Part shown: in pieces, positions 1 to 10,599 of the stretch
Position numbering within the stretch: position 1 is the first letter of the stretch
How the letters are laid out: the number at the start of each line of letters is the position of its first letter
NCBI GenBank assembly: GCA_015680685.1
Contig: MNCI01005415.1
Location: 504,602-568,601 of the forward strand
Direction of reading: 5' to 3'
DNA from: Gnetum montanum
Taxonomy: Eukaryota > Streptophyta > Gnetopsida > Gnetales > Gnetaceae
Length of the DNA stretch: 64,000 nucleotides
Notes under the pieces: generated by a model
Databases searched by the model: none
Told to the model about the DNA's origin: nothing
What the model saw: only the letters and a program-made list of their open reading frames with translations
Translations under genes and position numbers: made by a program

Positions 1-320
1 GAGGAGCCGTCAAAGTGAAAGGTTTCCTTGAAATGCGACAGGAAGATGGTGACATTGCTAACATGTTCATCTGGGAACTCAGGATCTATGGTTGCCTGGT
101 CATCGACTGGTGAGGCCGTAAGTTGGGTTGCTATGGCTTGGCCCTTTGTTGATGATTGAATTACATAGCATAGGTCAAACTCCATGGTTATTGCCTTCCA
201 TCAAGCTATCCTACTACTTTCGTACAGGTTGCTAGTGCTAGCTTGGATTATGTTGCTTTTTCAAATGATATTGGTTGTGCTGCGGAATAGGTAATGCCAC
301 CACTTTTTTAGCAGGCCACT
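1..320 (-). pseudogene. Element 1 pol: end of RNase H, linker and start of second RNase H (partial)
   Basis: Read on the minus strand from about 320 to 1, the sequence continues pol of element 1. Visible peptides in order are KKWWHYLFRS, NLYESSRIA, WKAITMEFDLCYV, QSSTKGQAIATQL, SPVDDQATIDPEFPDEHV and FHFDGSS. The same series is found in element 3 (KKCRHYLF, NNLYESS, KGQAI, SPVND, YFDGA). The last peptide is the start of the second, archaeal-like RNase H typical of Tat-lineage Ty3/gypsy elements, and the window ends there. It is joined directly to the middle of RT near 320-345, so about 0.65 kb (end of RT and start of the first RNase H) is deleted compared with element 3. One in-frame stop stands before WKAIT. 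This is a dead fragment; the family call is solid. Confidence 0.75.
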
Positions 321-1140
321 AGGTGCTGCGGATTCTTGATCCTGAAGGGCATCATGGTATAGTAGAAGGTTCCCGATGGAGTCATGAAGGTTGTTGACAA
401 CTGGTGCTCTGGGTTGATGTAGATTTGGTTGTATCCGGAGAAGCCATCCATGAAGGATAGCAAAGCATGACTAGTCATGATGTCGATAAGTTGATTAATG
501 CTCAGGAGTGGAAAGTTGTCTTTGATCGTTTCCTTGTTCAAGTCTTGAAATTCTATACATATTCGTATCCCTATTATTTTTTTCGAAACCACAACAATGT
601 TGGACACCCACTCTGAATAGTCGACCCCGTGGATGAATCCTGCTTGGTATAACTTAGTGATTTCATCCCTCATGGCTAGTGTGATTTCTGGCTTAATCTT
701 ATGCACCTTTTTCTTGACTTCCCTTATATTTGGGTCTACGATGATGTTATGTTGAATCAGTCATGGGTCCGGACCTGACATGTCACCGTATGACCATGTG
801 AAAACATCGATGTGATCCTGTAAAGTTTTAACTATGCCCTCATGTATTTGTGTGTCTAGGAGGGAGCTAAGTCTTAATGTCTTTATCTCCCTTCTTGACA
901 TGGTCATGGGAATCTCAACAAGAGGATCCTCAATTACATCCCCAACCTCTAAATATAGGGCATGGACTAGGTGTCTAGGCCAATTCGGGGGTGCTTCTAA
1001 GGTTGCTATAGTGTTAATCGTAGTTGACCCCCAATTGATCATGTCAAGGTTCAACTGTCTCATGAGATTGCCTTGTGGCCCTGCTAAGATTAGAGGCCTG
1101 GGAAGGGCACGATGGGTTTCCATCTCTTTCTTGACCTACC
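308..1140 (-). pseudogene. Element 1 pol: pre-RT linker and reverse transcriptase N-terminal half
   Basis: One reading frame from 1123 to 308 encodes the Tat-type linker (GPQGNLMRQLNLDMINWGSTT, then EDPLVEIPMTM and FTWSYGDMSGPDP) followed by RT. RT landmarks are IKPEITLAMRDEITKLYQAGF, YSEWVSNIVVVSKK, the catalytic LSFMDGFSGYNQI with its Asp present, and YYTMMPF. Only one internal stop is seen (TGA where relatives have Arg, in P-stop-LIQHNI). After MMPFRIKN the frame runs into a deletion that removes the YVDD region. It would have copied element RNA into DNA as part of a polyprotein. The protease of the same element starts only at 7,367, so a 5.7-kb interval with an opposite-strand gene separates protease and RT. 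Confidence 0.85.
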
Positions 1141-1354
1141 ATCATAAGATGAAAGCCTGGGTAAAGGTCATCAAAGATTGTGTGAAATGTAAATCTGCAA
1201 AGCAACATCGAGATGCGACTTGCTAAGTAAGGCGATGTAAAGATTGAAATTTTTCTAGTTTAAGGTCACGATAGAACGCCAAGGCACAAGAGTCTAAAAT
1301 TTTTAAAGATATGGAAATTGTTGATGTGAAGTGTGAAGTTGTTTCACCATTGAT

Positions 1355-1680
1355 ATTTGAATGCCAAACTGCTAGTTTAGTGTCATTTCGGACTACCATA
1401 TTGTGACATGCAAAATCTTGATATGAAAAATAATAAAAAGAATGAAACTATGAGTACAGAGGGTATTGAACTTCTAGTGTAGGAATGAAGAAATGAAACT
1501 ACTAGAAAATATGATACAGCCTATGTCGAGGCATACGAGGTAACTGCTAATGTAAGGACTTAGTTAGTTTGATGTCATTGCGGACTATGATCGTTACAAG
1601 TCAAAATTACTATATTTGGGTCCTTAGGAGCATAACCATGATATGTTTGTTAGTTTAAGGTCTTTGTGGACCTTTAATTG
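1355..1680 (-). repeat. Flanking short repeats on the RT side of the antisense cassette, element 1
   Basis: At least three spaced copies of a short motif are seen, read on the minus strand as AGTCCGAAATGACACTAAACTAG (1,366-1,389), a copy near 1,565-1,588 and a weaker one near 1,650-1,672. They match the repeats on the protease side of the cassette and those after the integrase of element 3, always in the gag-pol direction. Function unknown. The rest of 1,141-1,800 holds no coding sequence that I can recognise. Confidence 0.6.
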
Positions 1681-1819
1681 AAAACAAATATTATTATATT
1701 ATTTTTTTTGTTTTCACGAAGATGAGTAATTGTCCTGAAGCATGCCAAGGTTTAAATACTAATAGTGTCGTGATGTCGTGGCGAGCATGCTACGCTGCAT
1801 GCCTTGCCCCGCATTAATC

Positions 1820-1876
1820 GGAGAGAGAGAGAGAGAGAGAAATTTTCCTAATTTTTCCACTACTACCATAAATAGG
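1820..1876 (+). promoter_or_regulatory. Putative core promoter of the element 1 antisense gene: GA repeat plus TATA box
   Basis: A perfect (GA)10 run at 1,821-1,840 is followed by CATAAATAGG at 1,867-1,876, a good plant TATA box, about 137 bp before the first ATG of the antisense gene at 2,013. Element 3 has a TATA-like TTTATAAGTC at a similar distance from its ATG, which supports the placement. Prediction only. Confidence 0.45.
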
Positions 1877-2643
1877 GATTGAATCCTATTAATTTTTCCA
1901 TTTTCACCATAAAAGTGCATAATCCTCATCGGAGCACTCACCAATTTTGGAGCATGGAGCAACTGTGTTAATCGATTAGCGAAGCGAAGGGCGTAACTCT
2001 GCAAGCAGGGCCATGGCTCCTAAAATTCAGTTGGTGCTTATGAAGGTTGGGGAGGCAAAGAAGACCCTGAGGCATGAGCCACAAGCACACGTTCCGGCTC
2101 GGGAGAGCACATCGTTGATTCAGTGAGTTTTCATGTCTCCTCTACCCGTTTCTCCTTGCACATTCTATTGTTTTCTCCTCTGGTTTCGTGTCTCATTTGT
2201 TTTGCTATTTTTTTTCTACGGCCATGTTGTTTTAGCTTTTGCGTTGTTGCAGCCTCTTTTTCTTTTGGTCGTGGCTGTTGTGTAAGGATTTTGTTGTAAT
2301 TGCATGCAAGGCCGTTGCTGCTACCATGGTTGTCACAACTGCAGGGCTAGGGCCCTTTAAGTTTCTTTACCTTGGCATGCCGCGACATAAAACCCTTGGG
2401 AGGGTTTGGTTATGTGTGACATAGCACCGCGGTGCATGTTTTTTTTTGAGCATGTTGTTAGTTATTTTGCTGCTATGATAAGCTACTTGCATGTTCTCAC
2501 TACGCTGGGCTTTCGCATTTTTGCTATGCTATGTATGGACAAGGGGTTATGCTATGCTACATTTATGGCCTTCTAAGTGCTGCTATGTTTCTTATGCATT
2601 GCATTCAATTTTGATGTCAATATTTACTGGTTGCATCGCGCAG

Positions 2644-3093
2644 GGTAGAGCCAAGGTCTAGGCTAATCGTTTTAGACCTTGAAGGAGTCCTATGTCATGT
2701 AGGCAGACCTATGGCTAACATTTCCCCTCCCCCGATACGTGTGGGAGAGCGAGCCGTTTGGTTCATGGATAGGGTGTGAGATTTCCTGAAATTCCTTCTC
2801 AACCATTTTAGTCTCATGGTTTGGTCATCTTTAGAAGAGACGCCAACATCCAACATAATAGAGGCCATGCTGCTAGGGACAAGTTGGGGCATCTTGAGAT
2901 ACCTTTTCGACGATGCGACCACAAGCAGGCTGGGAGGAGGATCTACCCAACACTCCATAGGATTGAGGTATTTGTCCTGGATCTAGGATATGCTAGAATA
3001 CTAGTGTTATCACCCGTACAACACATTGTACCTTGTGCGCCACATGGTGATGTACTTTCAGAACCCATAGGGGACCATCTACTATGTTGGTGG
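2644..3093 (+). pseudogene. Element 1 antisense gene exon 2: FCP1/SCP (NIF)-like HAD domain, degenerate
   Basis: This exon of 450 nt encodes RLIVLDLEGVLCHVGRP, then DFLKFLLNHFSLMVWSS, then LRYLSWI and CYHPYNTLYLVRHMVMYFQNP, ending GTIYYVGG just before a GTGAGT donor. The order matches FCP1/SCP-type CTD phosphatases: the DxDGV/T loop, the REFL-like segment, the hydrophobic WSS strand, and the plant-typical YN-NTL-DDSPYK-NPP-T block. Here the second loop Asp is Glu (DLEGV) and the DDSPYK aspartates are replaced (LVRHMV), so hydrolase activity is not expected. Four in-frame stops are present. The domain call is by eye. Its presence in three separate elements makes chance similarity unlikely. Confidence 0.6.
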
Positions 3094-3176
3094 GTGAGTT
3101 TCGTGTCTTTGCTTCACATGGTTATGCAATGTTGTCCATACTTGGCCGAGTGCTGATAGTGTGTTATTATCACTAG

Positions 3177-4609
3177 GTTCTATATTGACGATGATGGGGT
3201 TCATGACTAGCTAGGTGAGTTGGCCACAACACAGCTAGTTCTATGAGAATTTGCCTCTGCCAAGAGCCTGTGGGCTAGTGTGATTGGTCATTGCGGGGGG
3301 AATACCGTTCCTACCTACACACACTCACCTCTTTCTACAGTCATTGTAGGGTGAAGGGTTGGCTGGACAAGGAGTGGAGAGAACCTTTCAAGAAGGTCAT
3401 GCTCGAAGCGGTTCTGGTGGTTGAACTCCTGTTATTCCCATCACCGTATAGACCTGGTGGATTAACAGGCAGGCACCACATGATCAAGTCTTTTCGTAGT
3501 GTGTTTTTTATTTTATTTTCTGCATTTTTATGCTAAGTATGTTTCATTATCATTGTTGTAGGAGCGAAGAAGCCTTATGAGGTGAAAGTGGTAACTACCA
3601 AGGGGCAAGGGGGAAACATCTACTTCAAATATGGTGAAGTAGCAGTGAGCTAGAGTTGGTTAGAACAAGGGGCTCTGGGCCCCTTGCTCAAAAACAATTT
3701 GAATGGCTAGACTTATGGATTTGTTCATGGCTCCAAATCTAGGCATCCTTGCTACCAAGATGATTTCCTTGGTCAACTCCTTCTCCGGGTAGGTGAGCCA
3801 TTTTCGTATGTATGTGTAGGGTGTGCGGGTGATCATTGACATCAATGATTAGCTATTTGTAGATTTTTTTGGTGTCCCTGCTGATGGCACCAACATGATG
3901 TCAAAGGAAAAGCAGGAGTTGACCCCTCAGAAGGAGCATATTAAGGAGTGGCTAAGGCTCACCAAGGAGCAAAAGGGGTTCCCTATGGAAAAGCTTAAGG
4001 AAGGTCCTGCCATGGGGATATACCTGGTTTTCCATGCCCGTGCATTCCCTCCCCTGTTCACCTAAGGAAAGGTCATGGGGCTTGAGCAGGCTTGGGTAAT
4101 GCAGGAAGTTATGGAGGAGGGGGTCCATTACAACTGGGCTGAATTCCTATGCAATGGTTTGCAAGCCAGGATTTTGGAACTCCATGAGAAAATAGAGTCC
4201 CACTCTAACATACACTATGCTTTCTACATAGGTTGTTTAAAGCATTTCATGGATTTCCAGGTGGTCCAGGAGGACGGAGTCTAGTCTAAGCTAGAATGTG
4301 ACTAGATTCCTAAGCCATGGATATGATAGGTCGTTTGGACTATGCAAGCCTAGGACCCCCTAGAAATGGTGGGGGATTCATTATCTGTAATGACTAAAGG
4401 TCTGGTAGTTAGTAGCACTTGCGGCTAGCATAGCATAGGGGAGACGCCCCCTACCATAATTGGCAACATGACACAGGGTGAATGTCTCATAGTTGAGACC
4501 ATGCCTACGGAGCTACGAAGAAAAAGACCTCCCCCAAATAGGGAAAGCCTTCATGAAGAGGAGGGACGAAGACTTTGGTTCAAGTTGCAGTGAACGCAAC
4601 CCCCCATTG
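3177..4609 (+). pseudogene. Element 1 antisense gene exons 3-4: Transposase_32-like region
   Basis: Exon 3 (3,177 to about 3,456) gives FYIDDDGV and, after a frameshift near 3,270, SYLHTLTSFYSHCRVKGWL followed by DKEW. Exon 4 (3,562-4,609, 1,048 nt) gives LMDLFMAPNLGILATKMISL, VDFFGVPADGT, IYLVFHARAFPPLF, then LEQAWVMQEVMEEGVHYNWAEF and SHSNIHYAFYIGCLKHF. The FFGVP segment and the later YNWAEF block recall the domain known as putative plant transposon protein (Transposase_32), common in Athila and Tat accessory ORFs. The intact stretch 4,075-4,284 is the best preserved part. Elements 2 and 3 have exon 4 at 1,041 and 1,050 nt. The assignment to the named family is moderate; homology between the three copies is clear. 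Confidence 0.6.
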
Positions 4610-4744
4610 GTAAGCATTTTTTATATAATATTTACTTTTCTATTGCCTACTATTCTATGCTTCATTAGACAGTGCATCGTAGCATGGCATCTATTTTGAG
4701 TTAACTTGTTTTGACTTGATGTATGTATGCCCTTTTGTAAGCAG

Positions 4745-6422
4745 AAGAAAAAGAAGATGAAGAAGAAGGTGACGAGGAAGTATCGGCCCTCAGAACGGGG
4801 GCAACAAATAGAGACACGGGGGCCCCAGCTTTGGAAGAAATGGCCCCGATCAAGAATAATGGAGCTCTTGTCTCCAGGGTAGGGGCTCTTGCCATTAGGG
4901 AGCCTCTTCCTATCAATGAAGAGGTACCTCTCCAAAATAAAAAAGATGCTGCTCTCCTGAAAGGAAAAGCACCAGCGCATGAGGTAGGGGCTTTCATGGA
5001 CTTGGCCAGGCCTTCTACCAAGCCTACCGCGATCGTCATGCATTGGCAAGAAGAAAGACCACAGCCGGATGCTGGTGAGTTAGGATTTGTGTATACCTTA
5101 TCGTAGTTCATTTTGGTCATTGCTGACATGTTTAATTGTGTAACATGTGCTACTTTTGATGTGTTAGGACCTCCTCCATCTCGTACGGAGTCATGGGCTA
5201 AAGTCCCTGACAGTTTGCGTTTGCTGAGGGACTTGTTAATGACATGATCAAATGCCTTCAGTAGGCGGATCCTCATGTGGGTAAGTAGGAGTGTTAACTG
5301 TTCTTATGTTGCTACGCTAAAACTTTTGAGTTTGTTGATCATGTTATGCTAACATGATTACTAAGCTTTCTAAGCTGAACAGCCTCTCAGCTCAAGTGGG
5401 ACACAGCACGACCTATGGAGGTTGGGGCGGTGCCCACACTCTCGCCTGACATGACTGAGGTGTCTCGTCGTATATTTGACGAGGCTTACAAATGTGTCTT
5501 GCACTCGACATGCTCTCTATGGGAGTGTAGATGCACCAATGAGGACCTGTGGAAACGGGTCCAAAGGGGCCAGAAAAGAGAGGCTGAACTGGTCACTGAG
5601 GTGGAGAACCTTAGGTCGAGGATCAATTTTCTCATAAATCGTAACCCTGACCCTATTGATTTGAAAAGGGATGTGGACGACTACGCCAGGTTTTGAACTA
5701 TCATTTATCAAAATGTTGAGTCCACCCACGAAATAATTGAACAACAGATGCAAATGGACTTGCTAGTCCAGAAGTGCCAAGACATGAAGGACATCAGCGC
5801 TAAGGTCTTTGAATGGGAGAAAACCCAGAGGGATCACAAGTATACATATAAGCTAGAAAACGAAACCCATCAAAGATTGTATAAAGACGCTGCTGTGGAG
5901 GCATTTTCATACAAAATTTTCGTGAAGGCCATCGGCGCTTCTAAGACCTATGCCAAGTTTAAAGAGCAAGTGAAGGTTACGGAATCTCCTAACTTGAGGG
6001 TGATCCTTCCTATAGGAGAGACCTCAACCACCTCCCTTTCCCGGGAACCTTTAGAGTGGAAGAACTTGGAAAGGGAGAAAGTTTCCGCTGTGAATACTAA
6101 GCCTAGTGGCAGGCGTTGGATGAACATTTCGATAGAGGAGATTGTGCATCGCCTCAGGCTTGGCCTAGACCAGATACCTCTTGAGACCAACGTAGGTTCC
6201 CCTCAGGTTAGTTGCTTTCATGCTATTCTACATTTAGTGTTTATCGCATTTGTTGCCCTAGCTAACTACTTTATTTTTGGGATACAGGCTCTCAACGAAC
6301 GTGTGAGACCCATGGAGGGAGGAAATGAAGAGCCGGTAGGGGGCAACATAGGAGCAAGCGATGCACAAGTAGATGAAATAGGGGCAAACGACGAAGGCAA
6401 TGTGAACAAGAATAACCCATGA
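4745..6422 (+). pseudogene. Element 1 antisense gene exons 5-8: charged linker, coiled coil and acidic tail
   Basis: Exon 5 (4,745-5,074) starts with a run of Lys/Glu codons and ends QEERPQPDAG at a GTGAGT donor. Exon 6 (5,168-5,280) carries PDSLRFAEGLVNDMIKCL. Exon 7 (5,383-6,206) has SQLKWDTARP, FDEAYKCVLHSTCSLWECRC, EDLWKRVQ and a long charged helical region with KFKEQVKVTESPNLRVILP and ISIEEIVHRLRLGLDQIP near its end. Exon 8 (6,288-6,422) is a Gly/Glu/Asp-rich tail ending NKNNP and a stop. Regularly spaced charged and hydrophobic residues suggest a coiled coil that could mediate self-association. Exon 7 has only one stop, near 5,694. Corresponding exons in elements 2 and 3 align peptide by peptide. 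Confidence 0.6.
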
Positions 6423-6808
6423 TAGTAGGGGACTCCCCTCCTTTTTTAAATTTTTTTTTTTGAAAATTTTATAAACACTGCCAATGGATGAATATTTTGA
6501 ATGAAATGAAAAAATTTAGAAAGGAAACTAGTTTTGTATTAACTTATGTGTTATGTAAAGTTTTCATGCTATCATATGCTATTTTTAGGCCATTTTGGGT
6601 CCTTACTAGTTTTGGGCCATTTCGGGCCGTTGCTTAATAAGTTAGAGTGAAAGGTGATAATGCTAGTTTTAGGCCACTTCGGGCCATTGGTGTAGCATGC
6701 CGAAAGGATAGAGGATTGATGAGACGAGGAAATAGAAAATATGAAAAGACAACAACTGGGTGGGAGGTCGTAAGGCTACTATGTTATGCGTAGCTGCCTC
6801 TTGACCTT
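6423..6808 (-). repeat. Flanking repeats on the protease side of the antisense cassette, element 1
   Basis: Between the antisense gene's stop and the end of the protease frame, the minus strand shows three copies of a motif near GGCCCGAAATGGCCTAAAACTAG (6,580-6,615, 6,600-6,630 and 6,661-6,690). Their orientation follows gag-pol. The first 100 bp are A/T-rich and may be the 3' untranslated end of the antisense transcript. No gene is seen. Confidence 0.55.
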
Positions 6809-7370
6809 TCATGGGTTGATCGGAACGTAAGGTCGAGGCATTTCGCCAGGGCCCCTTTTCATATCACTATCCTTCGCTTGGAAGGGAAACTCAACCCATG
6901 CATTTTTGATTTTAGGGTCAGCTCGTTGGACCAATCCCTTCATTGTATGATTAATGCATGCATGAATAGGTGCTTCATCTTCAAAGGTTGTAACTTCTGA
7001 ACCCTGTTCCATGCCTACATTGCTGATTGCTTACGTTACCACCCCATCACCATGGATTATCACCTCCCTACCTATGTATGGTAAGTGGATTTCCTTGTGT
7101 ATAGGTGAGGAGACAGCCCTAAGTTGTGCTAACCATGATCTTCCCAAGATCAGATTAAACCTGGGCATCTCTTCGACCATGACGAAAGTTGCGTCTATGG
7201 GGAACTGGTCCCCTACTACGAAGTTTATGTGAACTGTGCCCTTCACTAGGACACGTGCCCCGTTGAATGACTGCTGACATGACATTATCGTTGGTTTAAT
7301 CTGGTTAACTAATCCTAACTTATCTATAATAAGTAAGGAAATGACGTTTGTGGCAGGTCCATCATCGACG
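6809..7370 (-). CDS. Element 1 aspartic protease (retropepsin) and post-protease tail
   Basis: From 7,367 to 6,809 one frame runs with a single stop near 7,030: VHVDDGPATNVI (the VDDG replaces the common retropepsin D-S/T-G), then VLVKGTVHINFVVGDQFPID, MPRFNLILGRSWLAQL, SSPIHKEIHLPYIGREVIIHG, and a tail with KNAWVEFPFQ. It would cut the gag-pol polyprotein. Elements 2 and 3 have the same order and the same tail peptide (WAELPF). The catalytic Asp is present. The frame differs from that of the preceding segment (7,638-7,429), either a mutation or a recoding site. After the stop at 6,809 the sense frame ends, and RT resumes 5.7 kb further on. Confidence 0.75.
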
Positions 7371-10300
7371 TGTACCCTTCAGATCCAGTGTTGGCTGATC
7401 CGAATTGTGATGAAGAGAGGTGCCATAGTCACTTGACCCCCTTCGGGATCTTCCTTAATGGAATCTCTGTGAAAGCTAATTGAGATATTGTAGACTCCAT
7501 CGGTACAGAGAGGAGTATGACCAAGTGGATCTCTTTCTCTTCCGCTGGCATGTTTTCGTTGATCGGAATCACTGTTAACATGTGGACTAGAGCCTCCTGG
7601 TGCGGTACAGATGTCATGACTAGGTTGTAAAAGCTCATCGTAGCATTTTTCTGCCTTAGGGCTTGCCCGACCTAGGTGAGGAAATCCATGAAGTCCTAGT
7701 CGCCCACCTGTTTGACACCCTCCTCCTCCTCGATTCATCCTAGAGGATGAATCTCTCGAGGAGAGACGACCTCAGACCTTGGTTTAGATCTTTTTCAGCA
7801 AGGTGACACAGGCTGTGTAATTGTGTCGACCTTCATATTTGGTGACGAAGGTGTAAATAGAAGGGAGAAAGGTGTAATCTTGGAGATACTTTTTATGGTA
7901 TTCCCCTTCGATGCCTTGCCCGCCAAGTAGGCTTCTCTCCTAGTGGGGTGAGGAGGTTGTTTAATGTTGTTGAATGGGATGGGATTGTTGAAGACATTGG
8001 CCCCCTAATGATGAATGGACCTAGAGGCATTAACTGATGGGGTCGTGTGGCCTTACCAACAGGTGTAGAGGTAGATGCCTGTGGTGGGACTTTCAAGATG
8101 AAGGGTAGCTGCAAGCTTAGACTAGTCATTGGTGCTATTGGTGCACTAAGCTGAGGCATACGAATTAAAAACAGTTGGAAGGATGGCATGGGATCATTGT
8201 CAATACCGATGGCGTTGATTACGTAAATGGAATTATTGGTGTTGAGGTGGTCTATGTAGATATACATAGATTGGTTTTCAAGGCGTACTGGGTTACTTTC
8301 ATCCAGCACTAGCTTTCCCAGGTCAATTAATCTTTGGATGTCATCCTACAATGATAGACAATAATTTGTCGTGTGACCACATAGTTGATGGTAGTCACAA
8401 AACCTATCTAGCTTGAAACCCCTAGGAACCAGAGGCTCATTGGGAAAGGTCAAAAAGGGATTCCTAAGGAGCTCGTAGTAGCGTCGATGTCTCATGTTTG
8501 CTTCCTCTGACATCTGCTTGTGTTGGATGTATCCCACTGCCAATAGTTTCTTTAGGAGTTCTAAAGGTTTGAGAGGTAGTGGGGTGTATGTTAAGCAATC
8601 TTTGTGCTCAAATTTGGGTTTGGTGTATGTAGATGTCTCAGAGGTAGGTGCAGCAGGTTGTGGTGCTTGGCCTAGTTTGGGCACAGGATTAGCCATAGGT
8701 ATGGCCAGTTTCTTATTATTTTTGCTACCACTACTATTAGGCTTGGGCTTGGCCTTAGTTACCATAGCGGCTACTGTGGTTGTTGGGGCCTTACCCTTGT
8801 CCTTCTTTGTGAAGGTGCTCTTGTAAGCGATATAGGCTGGGTCTTTGCTTACTTTGGCTGCATCTTGTATGCTCTTAATCTAAGTGAAAACCTGACTAAG
8901 AGAGCAAGGAGTGAGGTAATATAGTTTGGACTTGATAAAGTCATTTACTGCACCCTTAAAGTTAGCCAACAAGTGAGCTTCCACAATGAGCTCCCAGATG
9001 TCATTAAGGGTTGCGCTCCAACGTTGAATGAATTTCTGGACTGGTTCTAGTGGGTCTTGTTTCACACTCATCAGCTGATCTAGTGTGGTTTCTAGCTTCA
9101 AGTTATACTTGAAGCATGTCACAAACTGGGTCAAGAGCTCCTCCAAAGTTGAAATGAATGAGCACAGCAACACGCGGTACCAATCTAAGGCTTTCCCAGC
9201 TAGGGACATGCCTCATATGTGATTGATCGTTTGCAGCCATTGTTGCAGTAGCAAAGACTCAGACCTGAAAGTGACAAGATGTGCATTGGGATCTCCCTCC
9301 TTGTTGTACTTTGTGAAGTGCNATAGGGTTGATAGGGTCATCCTGATAAAAGTCCATGATTTGTACCATGTCGGACCCGAAAACTTTGAGGTGTTCTACT
9401 TCCTCAGTTAAGGTTTGAATGAGCTGAAATGCTTGGTTTAGACCTGGCAATGTTGTAGATGGTTGAGCGACTACAGAGGAAACTGCCACATGTGGCATGG
9501 TGGCAGTGGTGATTTGACCCATCGACGGTGCCGTTGGGGCCGCCCCTGCTAAAGGTGTTATTTGGGTTGTCCACCACCTGGTGGGTGGTATTGTCAGAGC
9601 GGTAATAGAGGGTTGAGTTGCCGGATAGGCCGTTTGGGTTACCGGTGGGACAGACCATGGCCCCGTGCTAGGATGTACCATTTGTGGGGTTGAGTAGGCC
9701 TAAGGGCGAATGTAGTGAGACATTTGCAATGGTTGTAGAACAGACGAAGAAGTGAACGGAGTCCACCACATGGATGGGCTTGGGTCCACCACAGTGGGTG
9801 GAATAGATGCATACATATGAATCGACATAGGAGTTATTTGTAGTTGCAAAGTAGGTATAGTATGGACATGCGGTAAGGTAGCTGTGATAGGCATGTTGTG
9901 CACTATGGGAGCATGCTGATAAATAGCTTGTGGCAGCATAGTTGCTACAGGTGCAACCGGGGAATAGGGGTGATGACGTGCTGGGAATGTAGCATGGCTA
10001 CCCATTATAGTTATAGTTGTAGGCTGCTAAAGCATAGGAGTGATGAAAATGGGGGTGGTGACAGACAGCAGGTTGGCCCAGAAGGATTGGGTAGGCGGGA
10101 CAGGAATGGGATTGGCCTGACCTCCCTTGTCAGATTTGGAATTGAGTTCCTCTTGTCCATCTTGGAAGGCGTCATCCTGGTTGGACGCTATGTCTTGTTG
10201 TTCCTTAAGCCTGGTCAACTGGATTAGTTGATCTAGGAGCCTTTGGTATGCTTGTGTTAAAGGCAAAGAAATGCCAGGTGTAGGAACAAATTCCTCTATG

Positions 10301-10558
10301 TTACAGCAAGTGAACTTGAAGCTACGTTTTTCTTTGAGTTCATGTAAATCCAAGGGCAGATTAGTCTACACATTTGCACAAAAGGAAACTATAACATTCG
10401 TGTTGCTGGGCCAGTCCCTCAGGTCCTCGGTTTTGGATTCTGAGAGATCGACGTGTTTCTTCTGTTGGATTCAGCTGTCGTTCGGCACCAATATTTCCTT
10501 GGACCGTGAAGGGCACCTCTACATTCAAGGTATCAATAGTGATGGTGGTGGAAGCCAT
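7371..10558 (-). pseudogene. Element 1 gag (capsid, zinc knuckle, linker), frameshifted
   Basis: Gag starts at ATG 10,558 (MASTTITIDTLNVEVPFTVQ), changes frame near 10,360, near 9,260, near 7,700 and before the protease. The N-terminal half is Pro/Thr/Gln-rich (10,353-9,259). The capsid core is MSLAGKALDWYRVL through KYNLKLETTLDQLMSVKQDP, VQKFIQRWSATLND and VNDFIKSKLYYL (9,209-8,880). The knuckle FCDYHQLCGHTTNYC at about 8,350-8,400 is the CX2HX4HX4C form typical of Tat elements. Beyond it is a linker with PFILKVPP-like repeats and a helix FYNLVMTSVPHQEALVHMLT (7,638-7,540). Gag would package RNA into particles. An ambiguous base stands at 9,322. The long gag frames have few stops, so this copy is less decayed than element 4. 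Confidence 0.85.
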
Positions 10559-10599
10559 TTCTAAGCAAGTGATTATGCAAAAAATGCAATAAAGTATGA

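Larger units (their letters stand above)
2013..6422 (+). pseudogene. Element 1 antisense gene: FCP1-like / Transposase_32-like / coiled-coil protein, 8 exons, decayed
   Basis: This spliced gene lies inside element 1 between protease and RT, on the opposite strand to gag-pol. My exon model: 2013-2122, 2644-3093, 3177-about 3456, 3562-4609, 4745-5074, 5168-5280, 5383-6206 and 6288-6422 (stop TGA at 6,420). Introns begin with GT (GTGAGT, GTAAGC, GTAAGT, GTTAGT) and end with AG. Exon 1 gives MAPKIQLVLMKVGEAKKTL and joins exon 2 in frame. The product would be near 1,050-1,100 residues. The model is supported by matching exons in elements 2 and 3 with closely similar lengths. It is broken by several stops in exons 2-4 and 6, and by a frameshift in exon 3 near 3,270. 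Cell role unknown. It may have served the element, for example in nuclear or chromatin functions, but that is a guess. Confidence 0.65.

Noticed and set aside
2644-3093. A host FCP1-type phosphatase gene
   Set aside because: The same domain sits at the same place and orientation inside three separate retrotransposons, lacks the catalytic acids and is joined to transposon-type exons. It is element cargo, not a host gene.
7011-7232. Plus-strand open frame over the element 1 protease
   Set aside because: It is the shadow of the protease on the minus strand and has no family resemblance; similar shadows at 834-1,226, 8,494-8,826, 9,898-10,227 and 5,948-6,190 were left out for the same reason.
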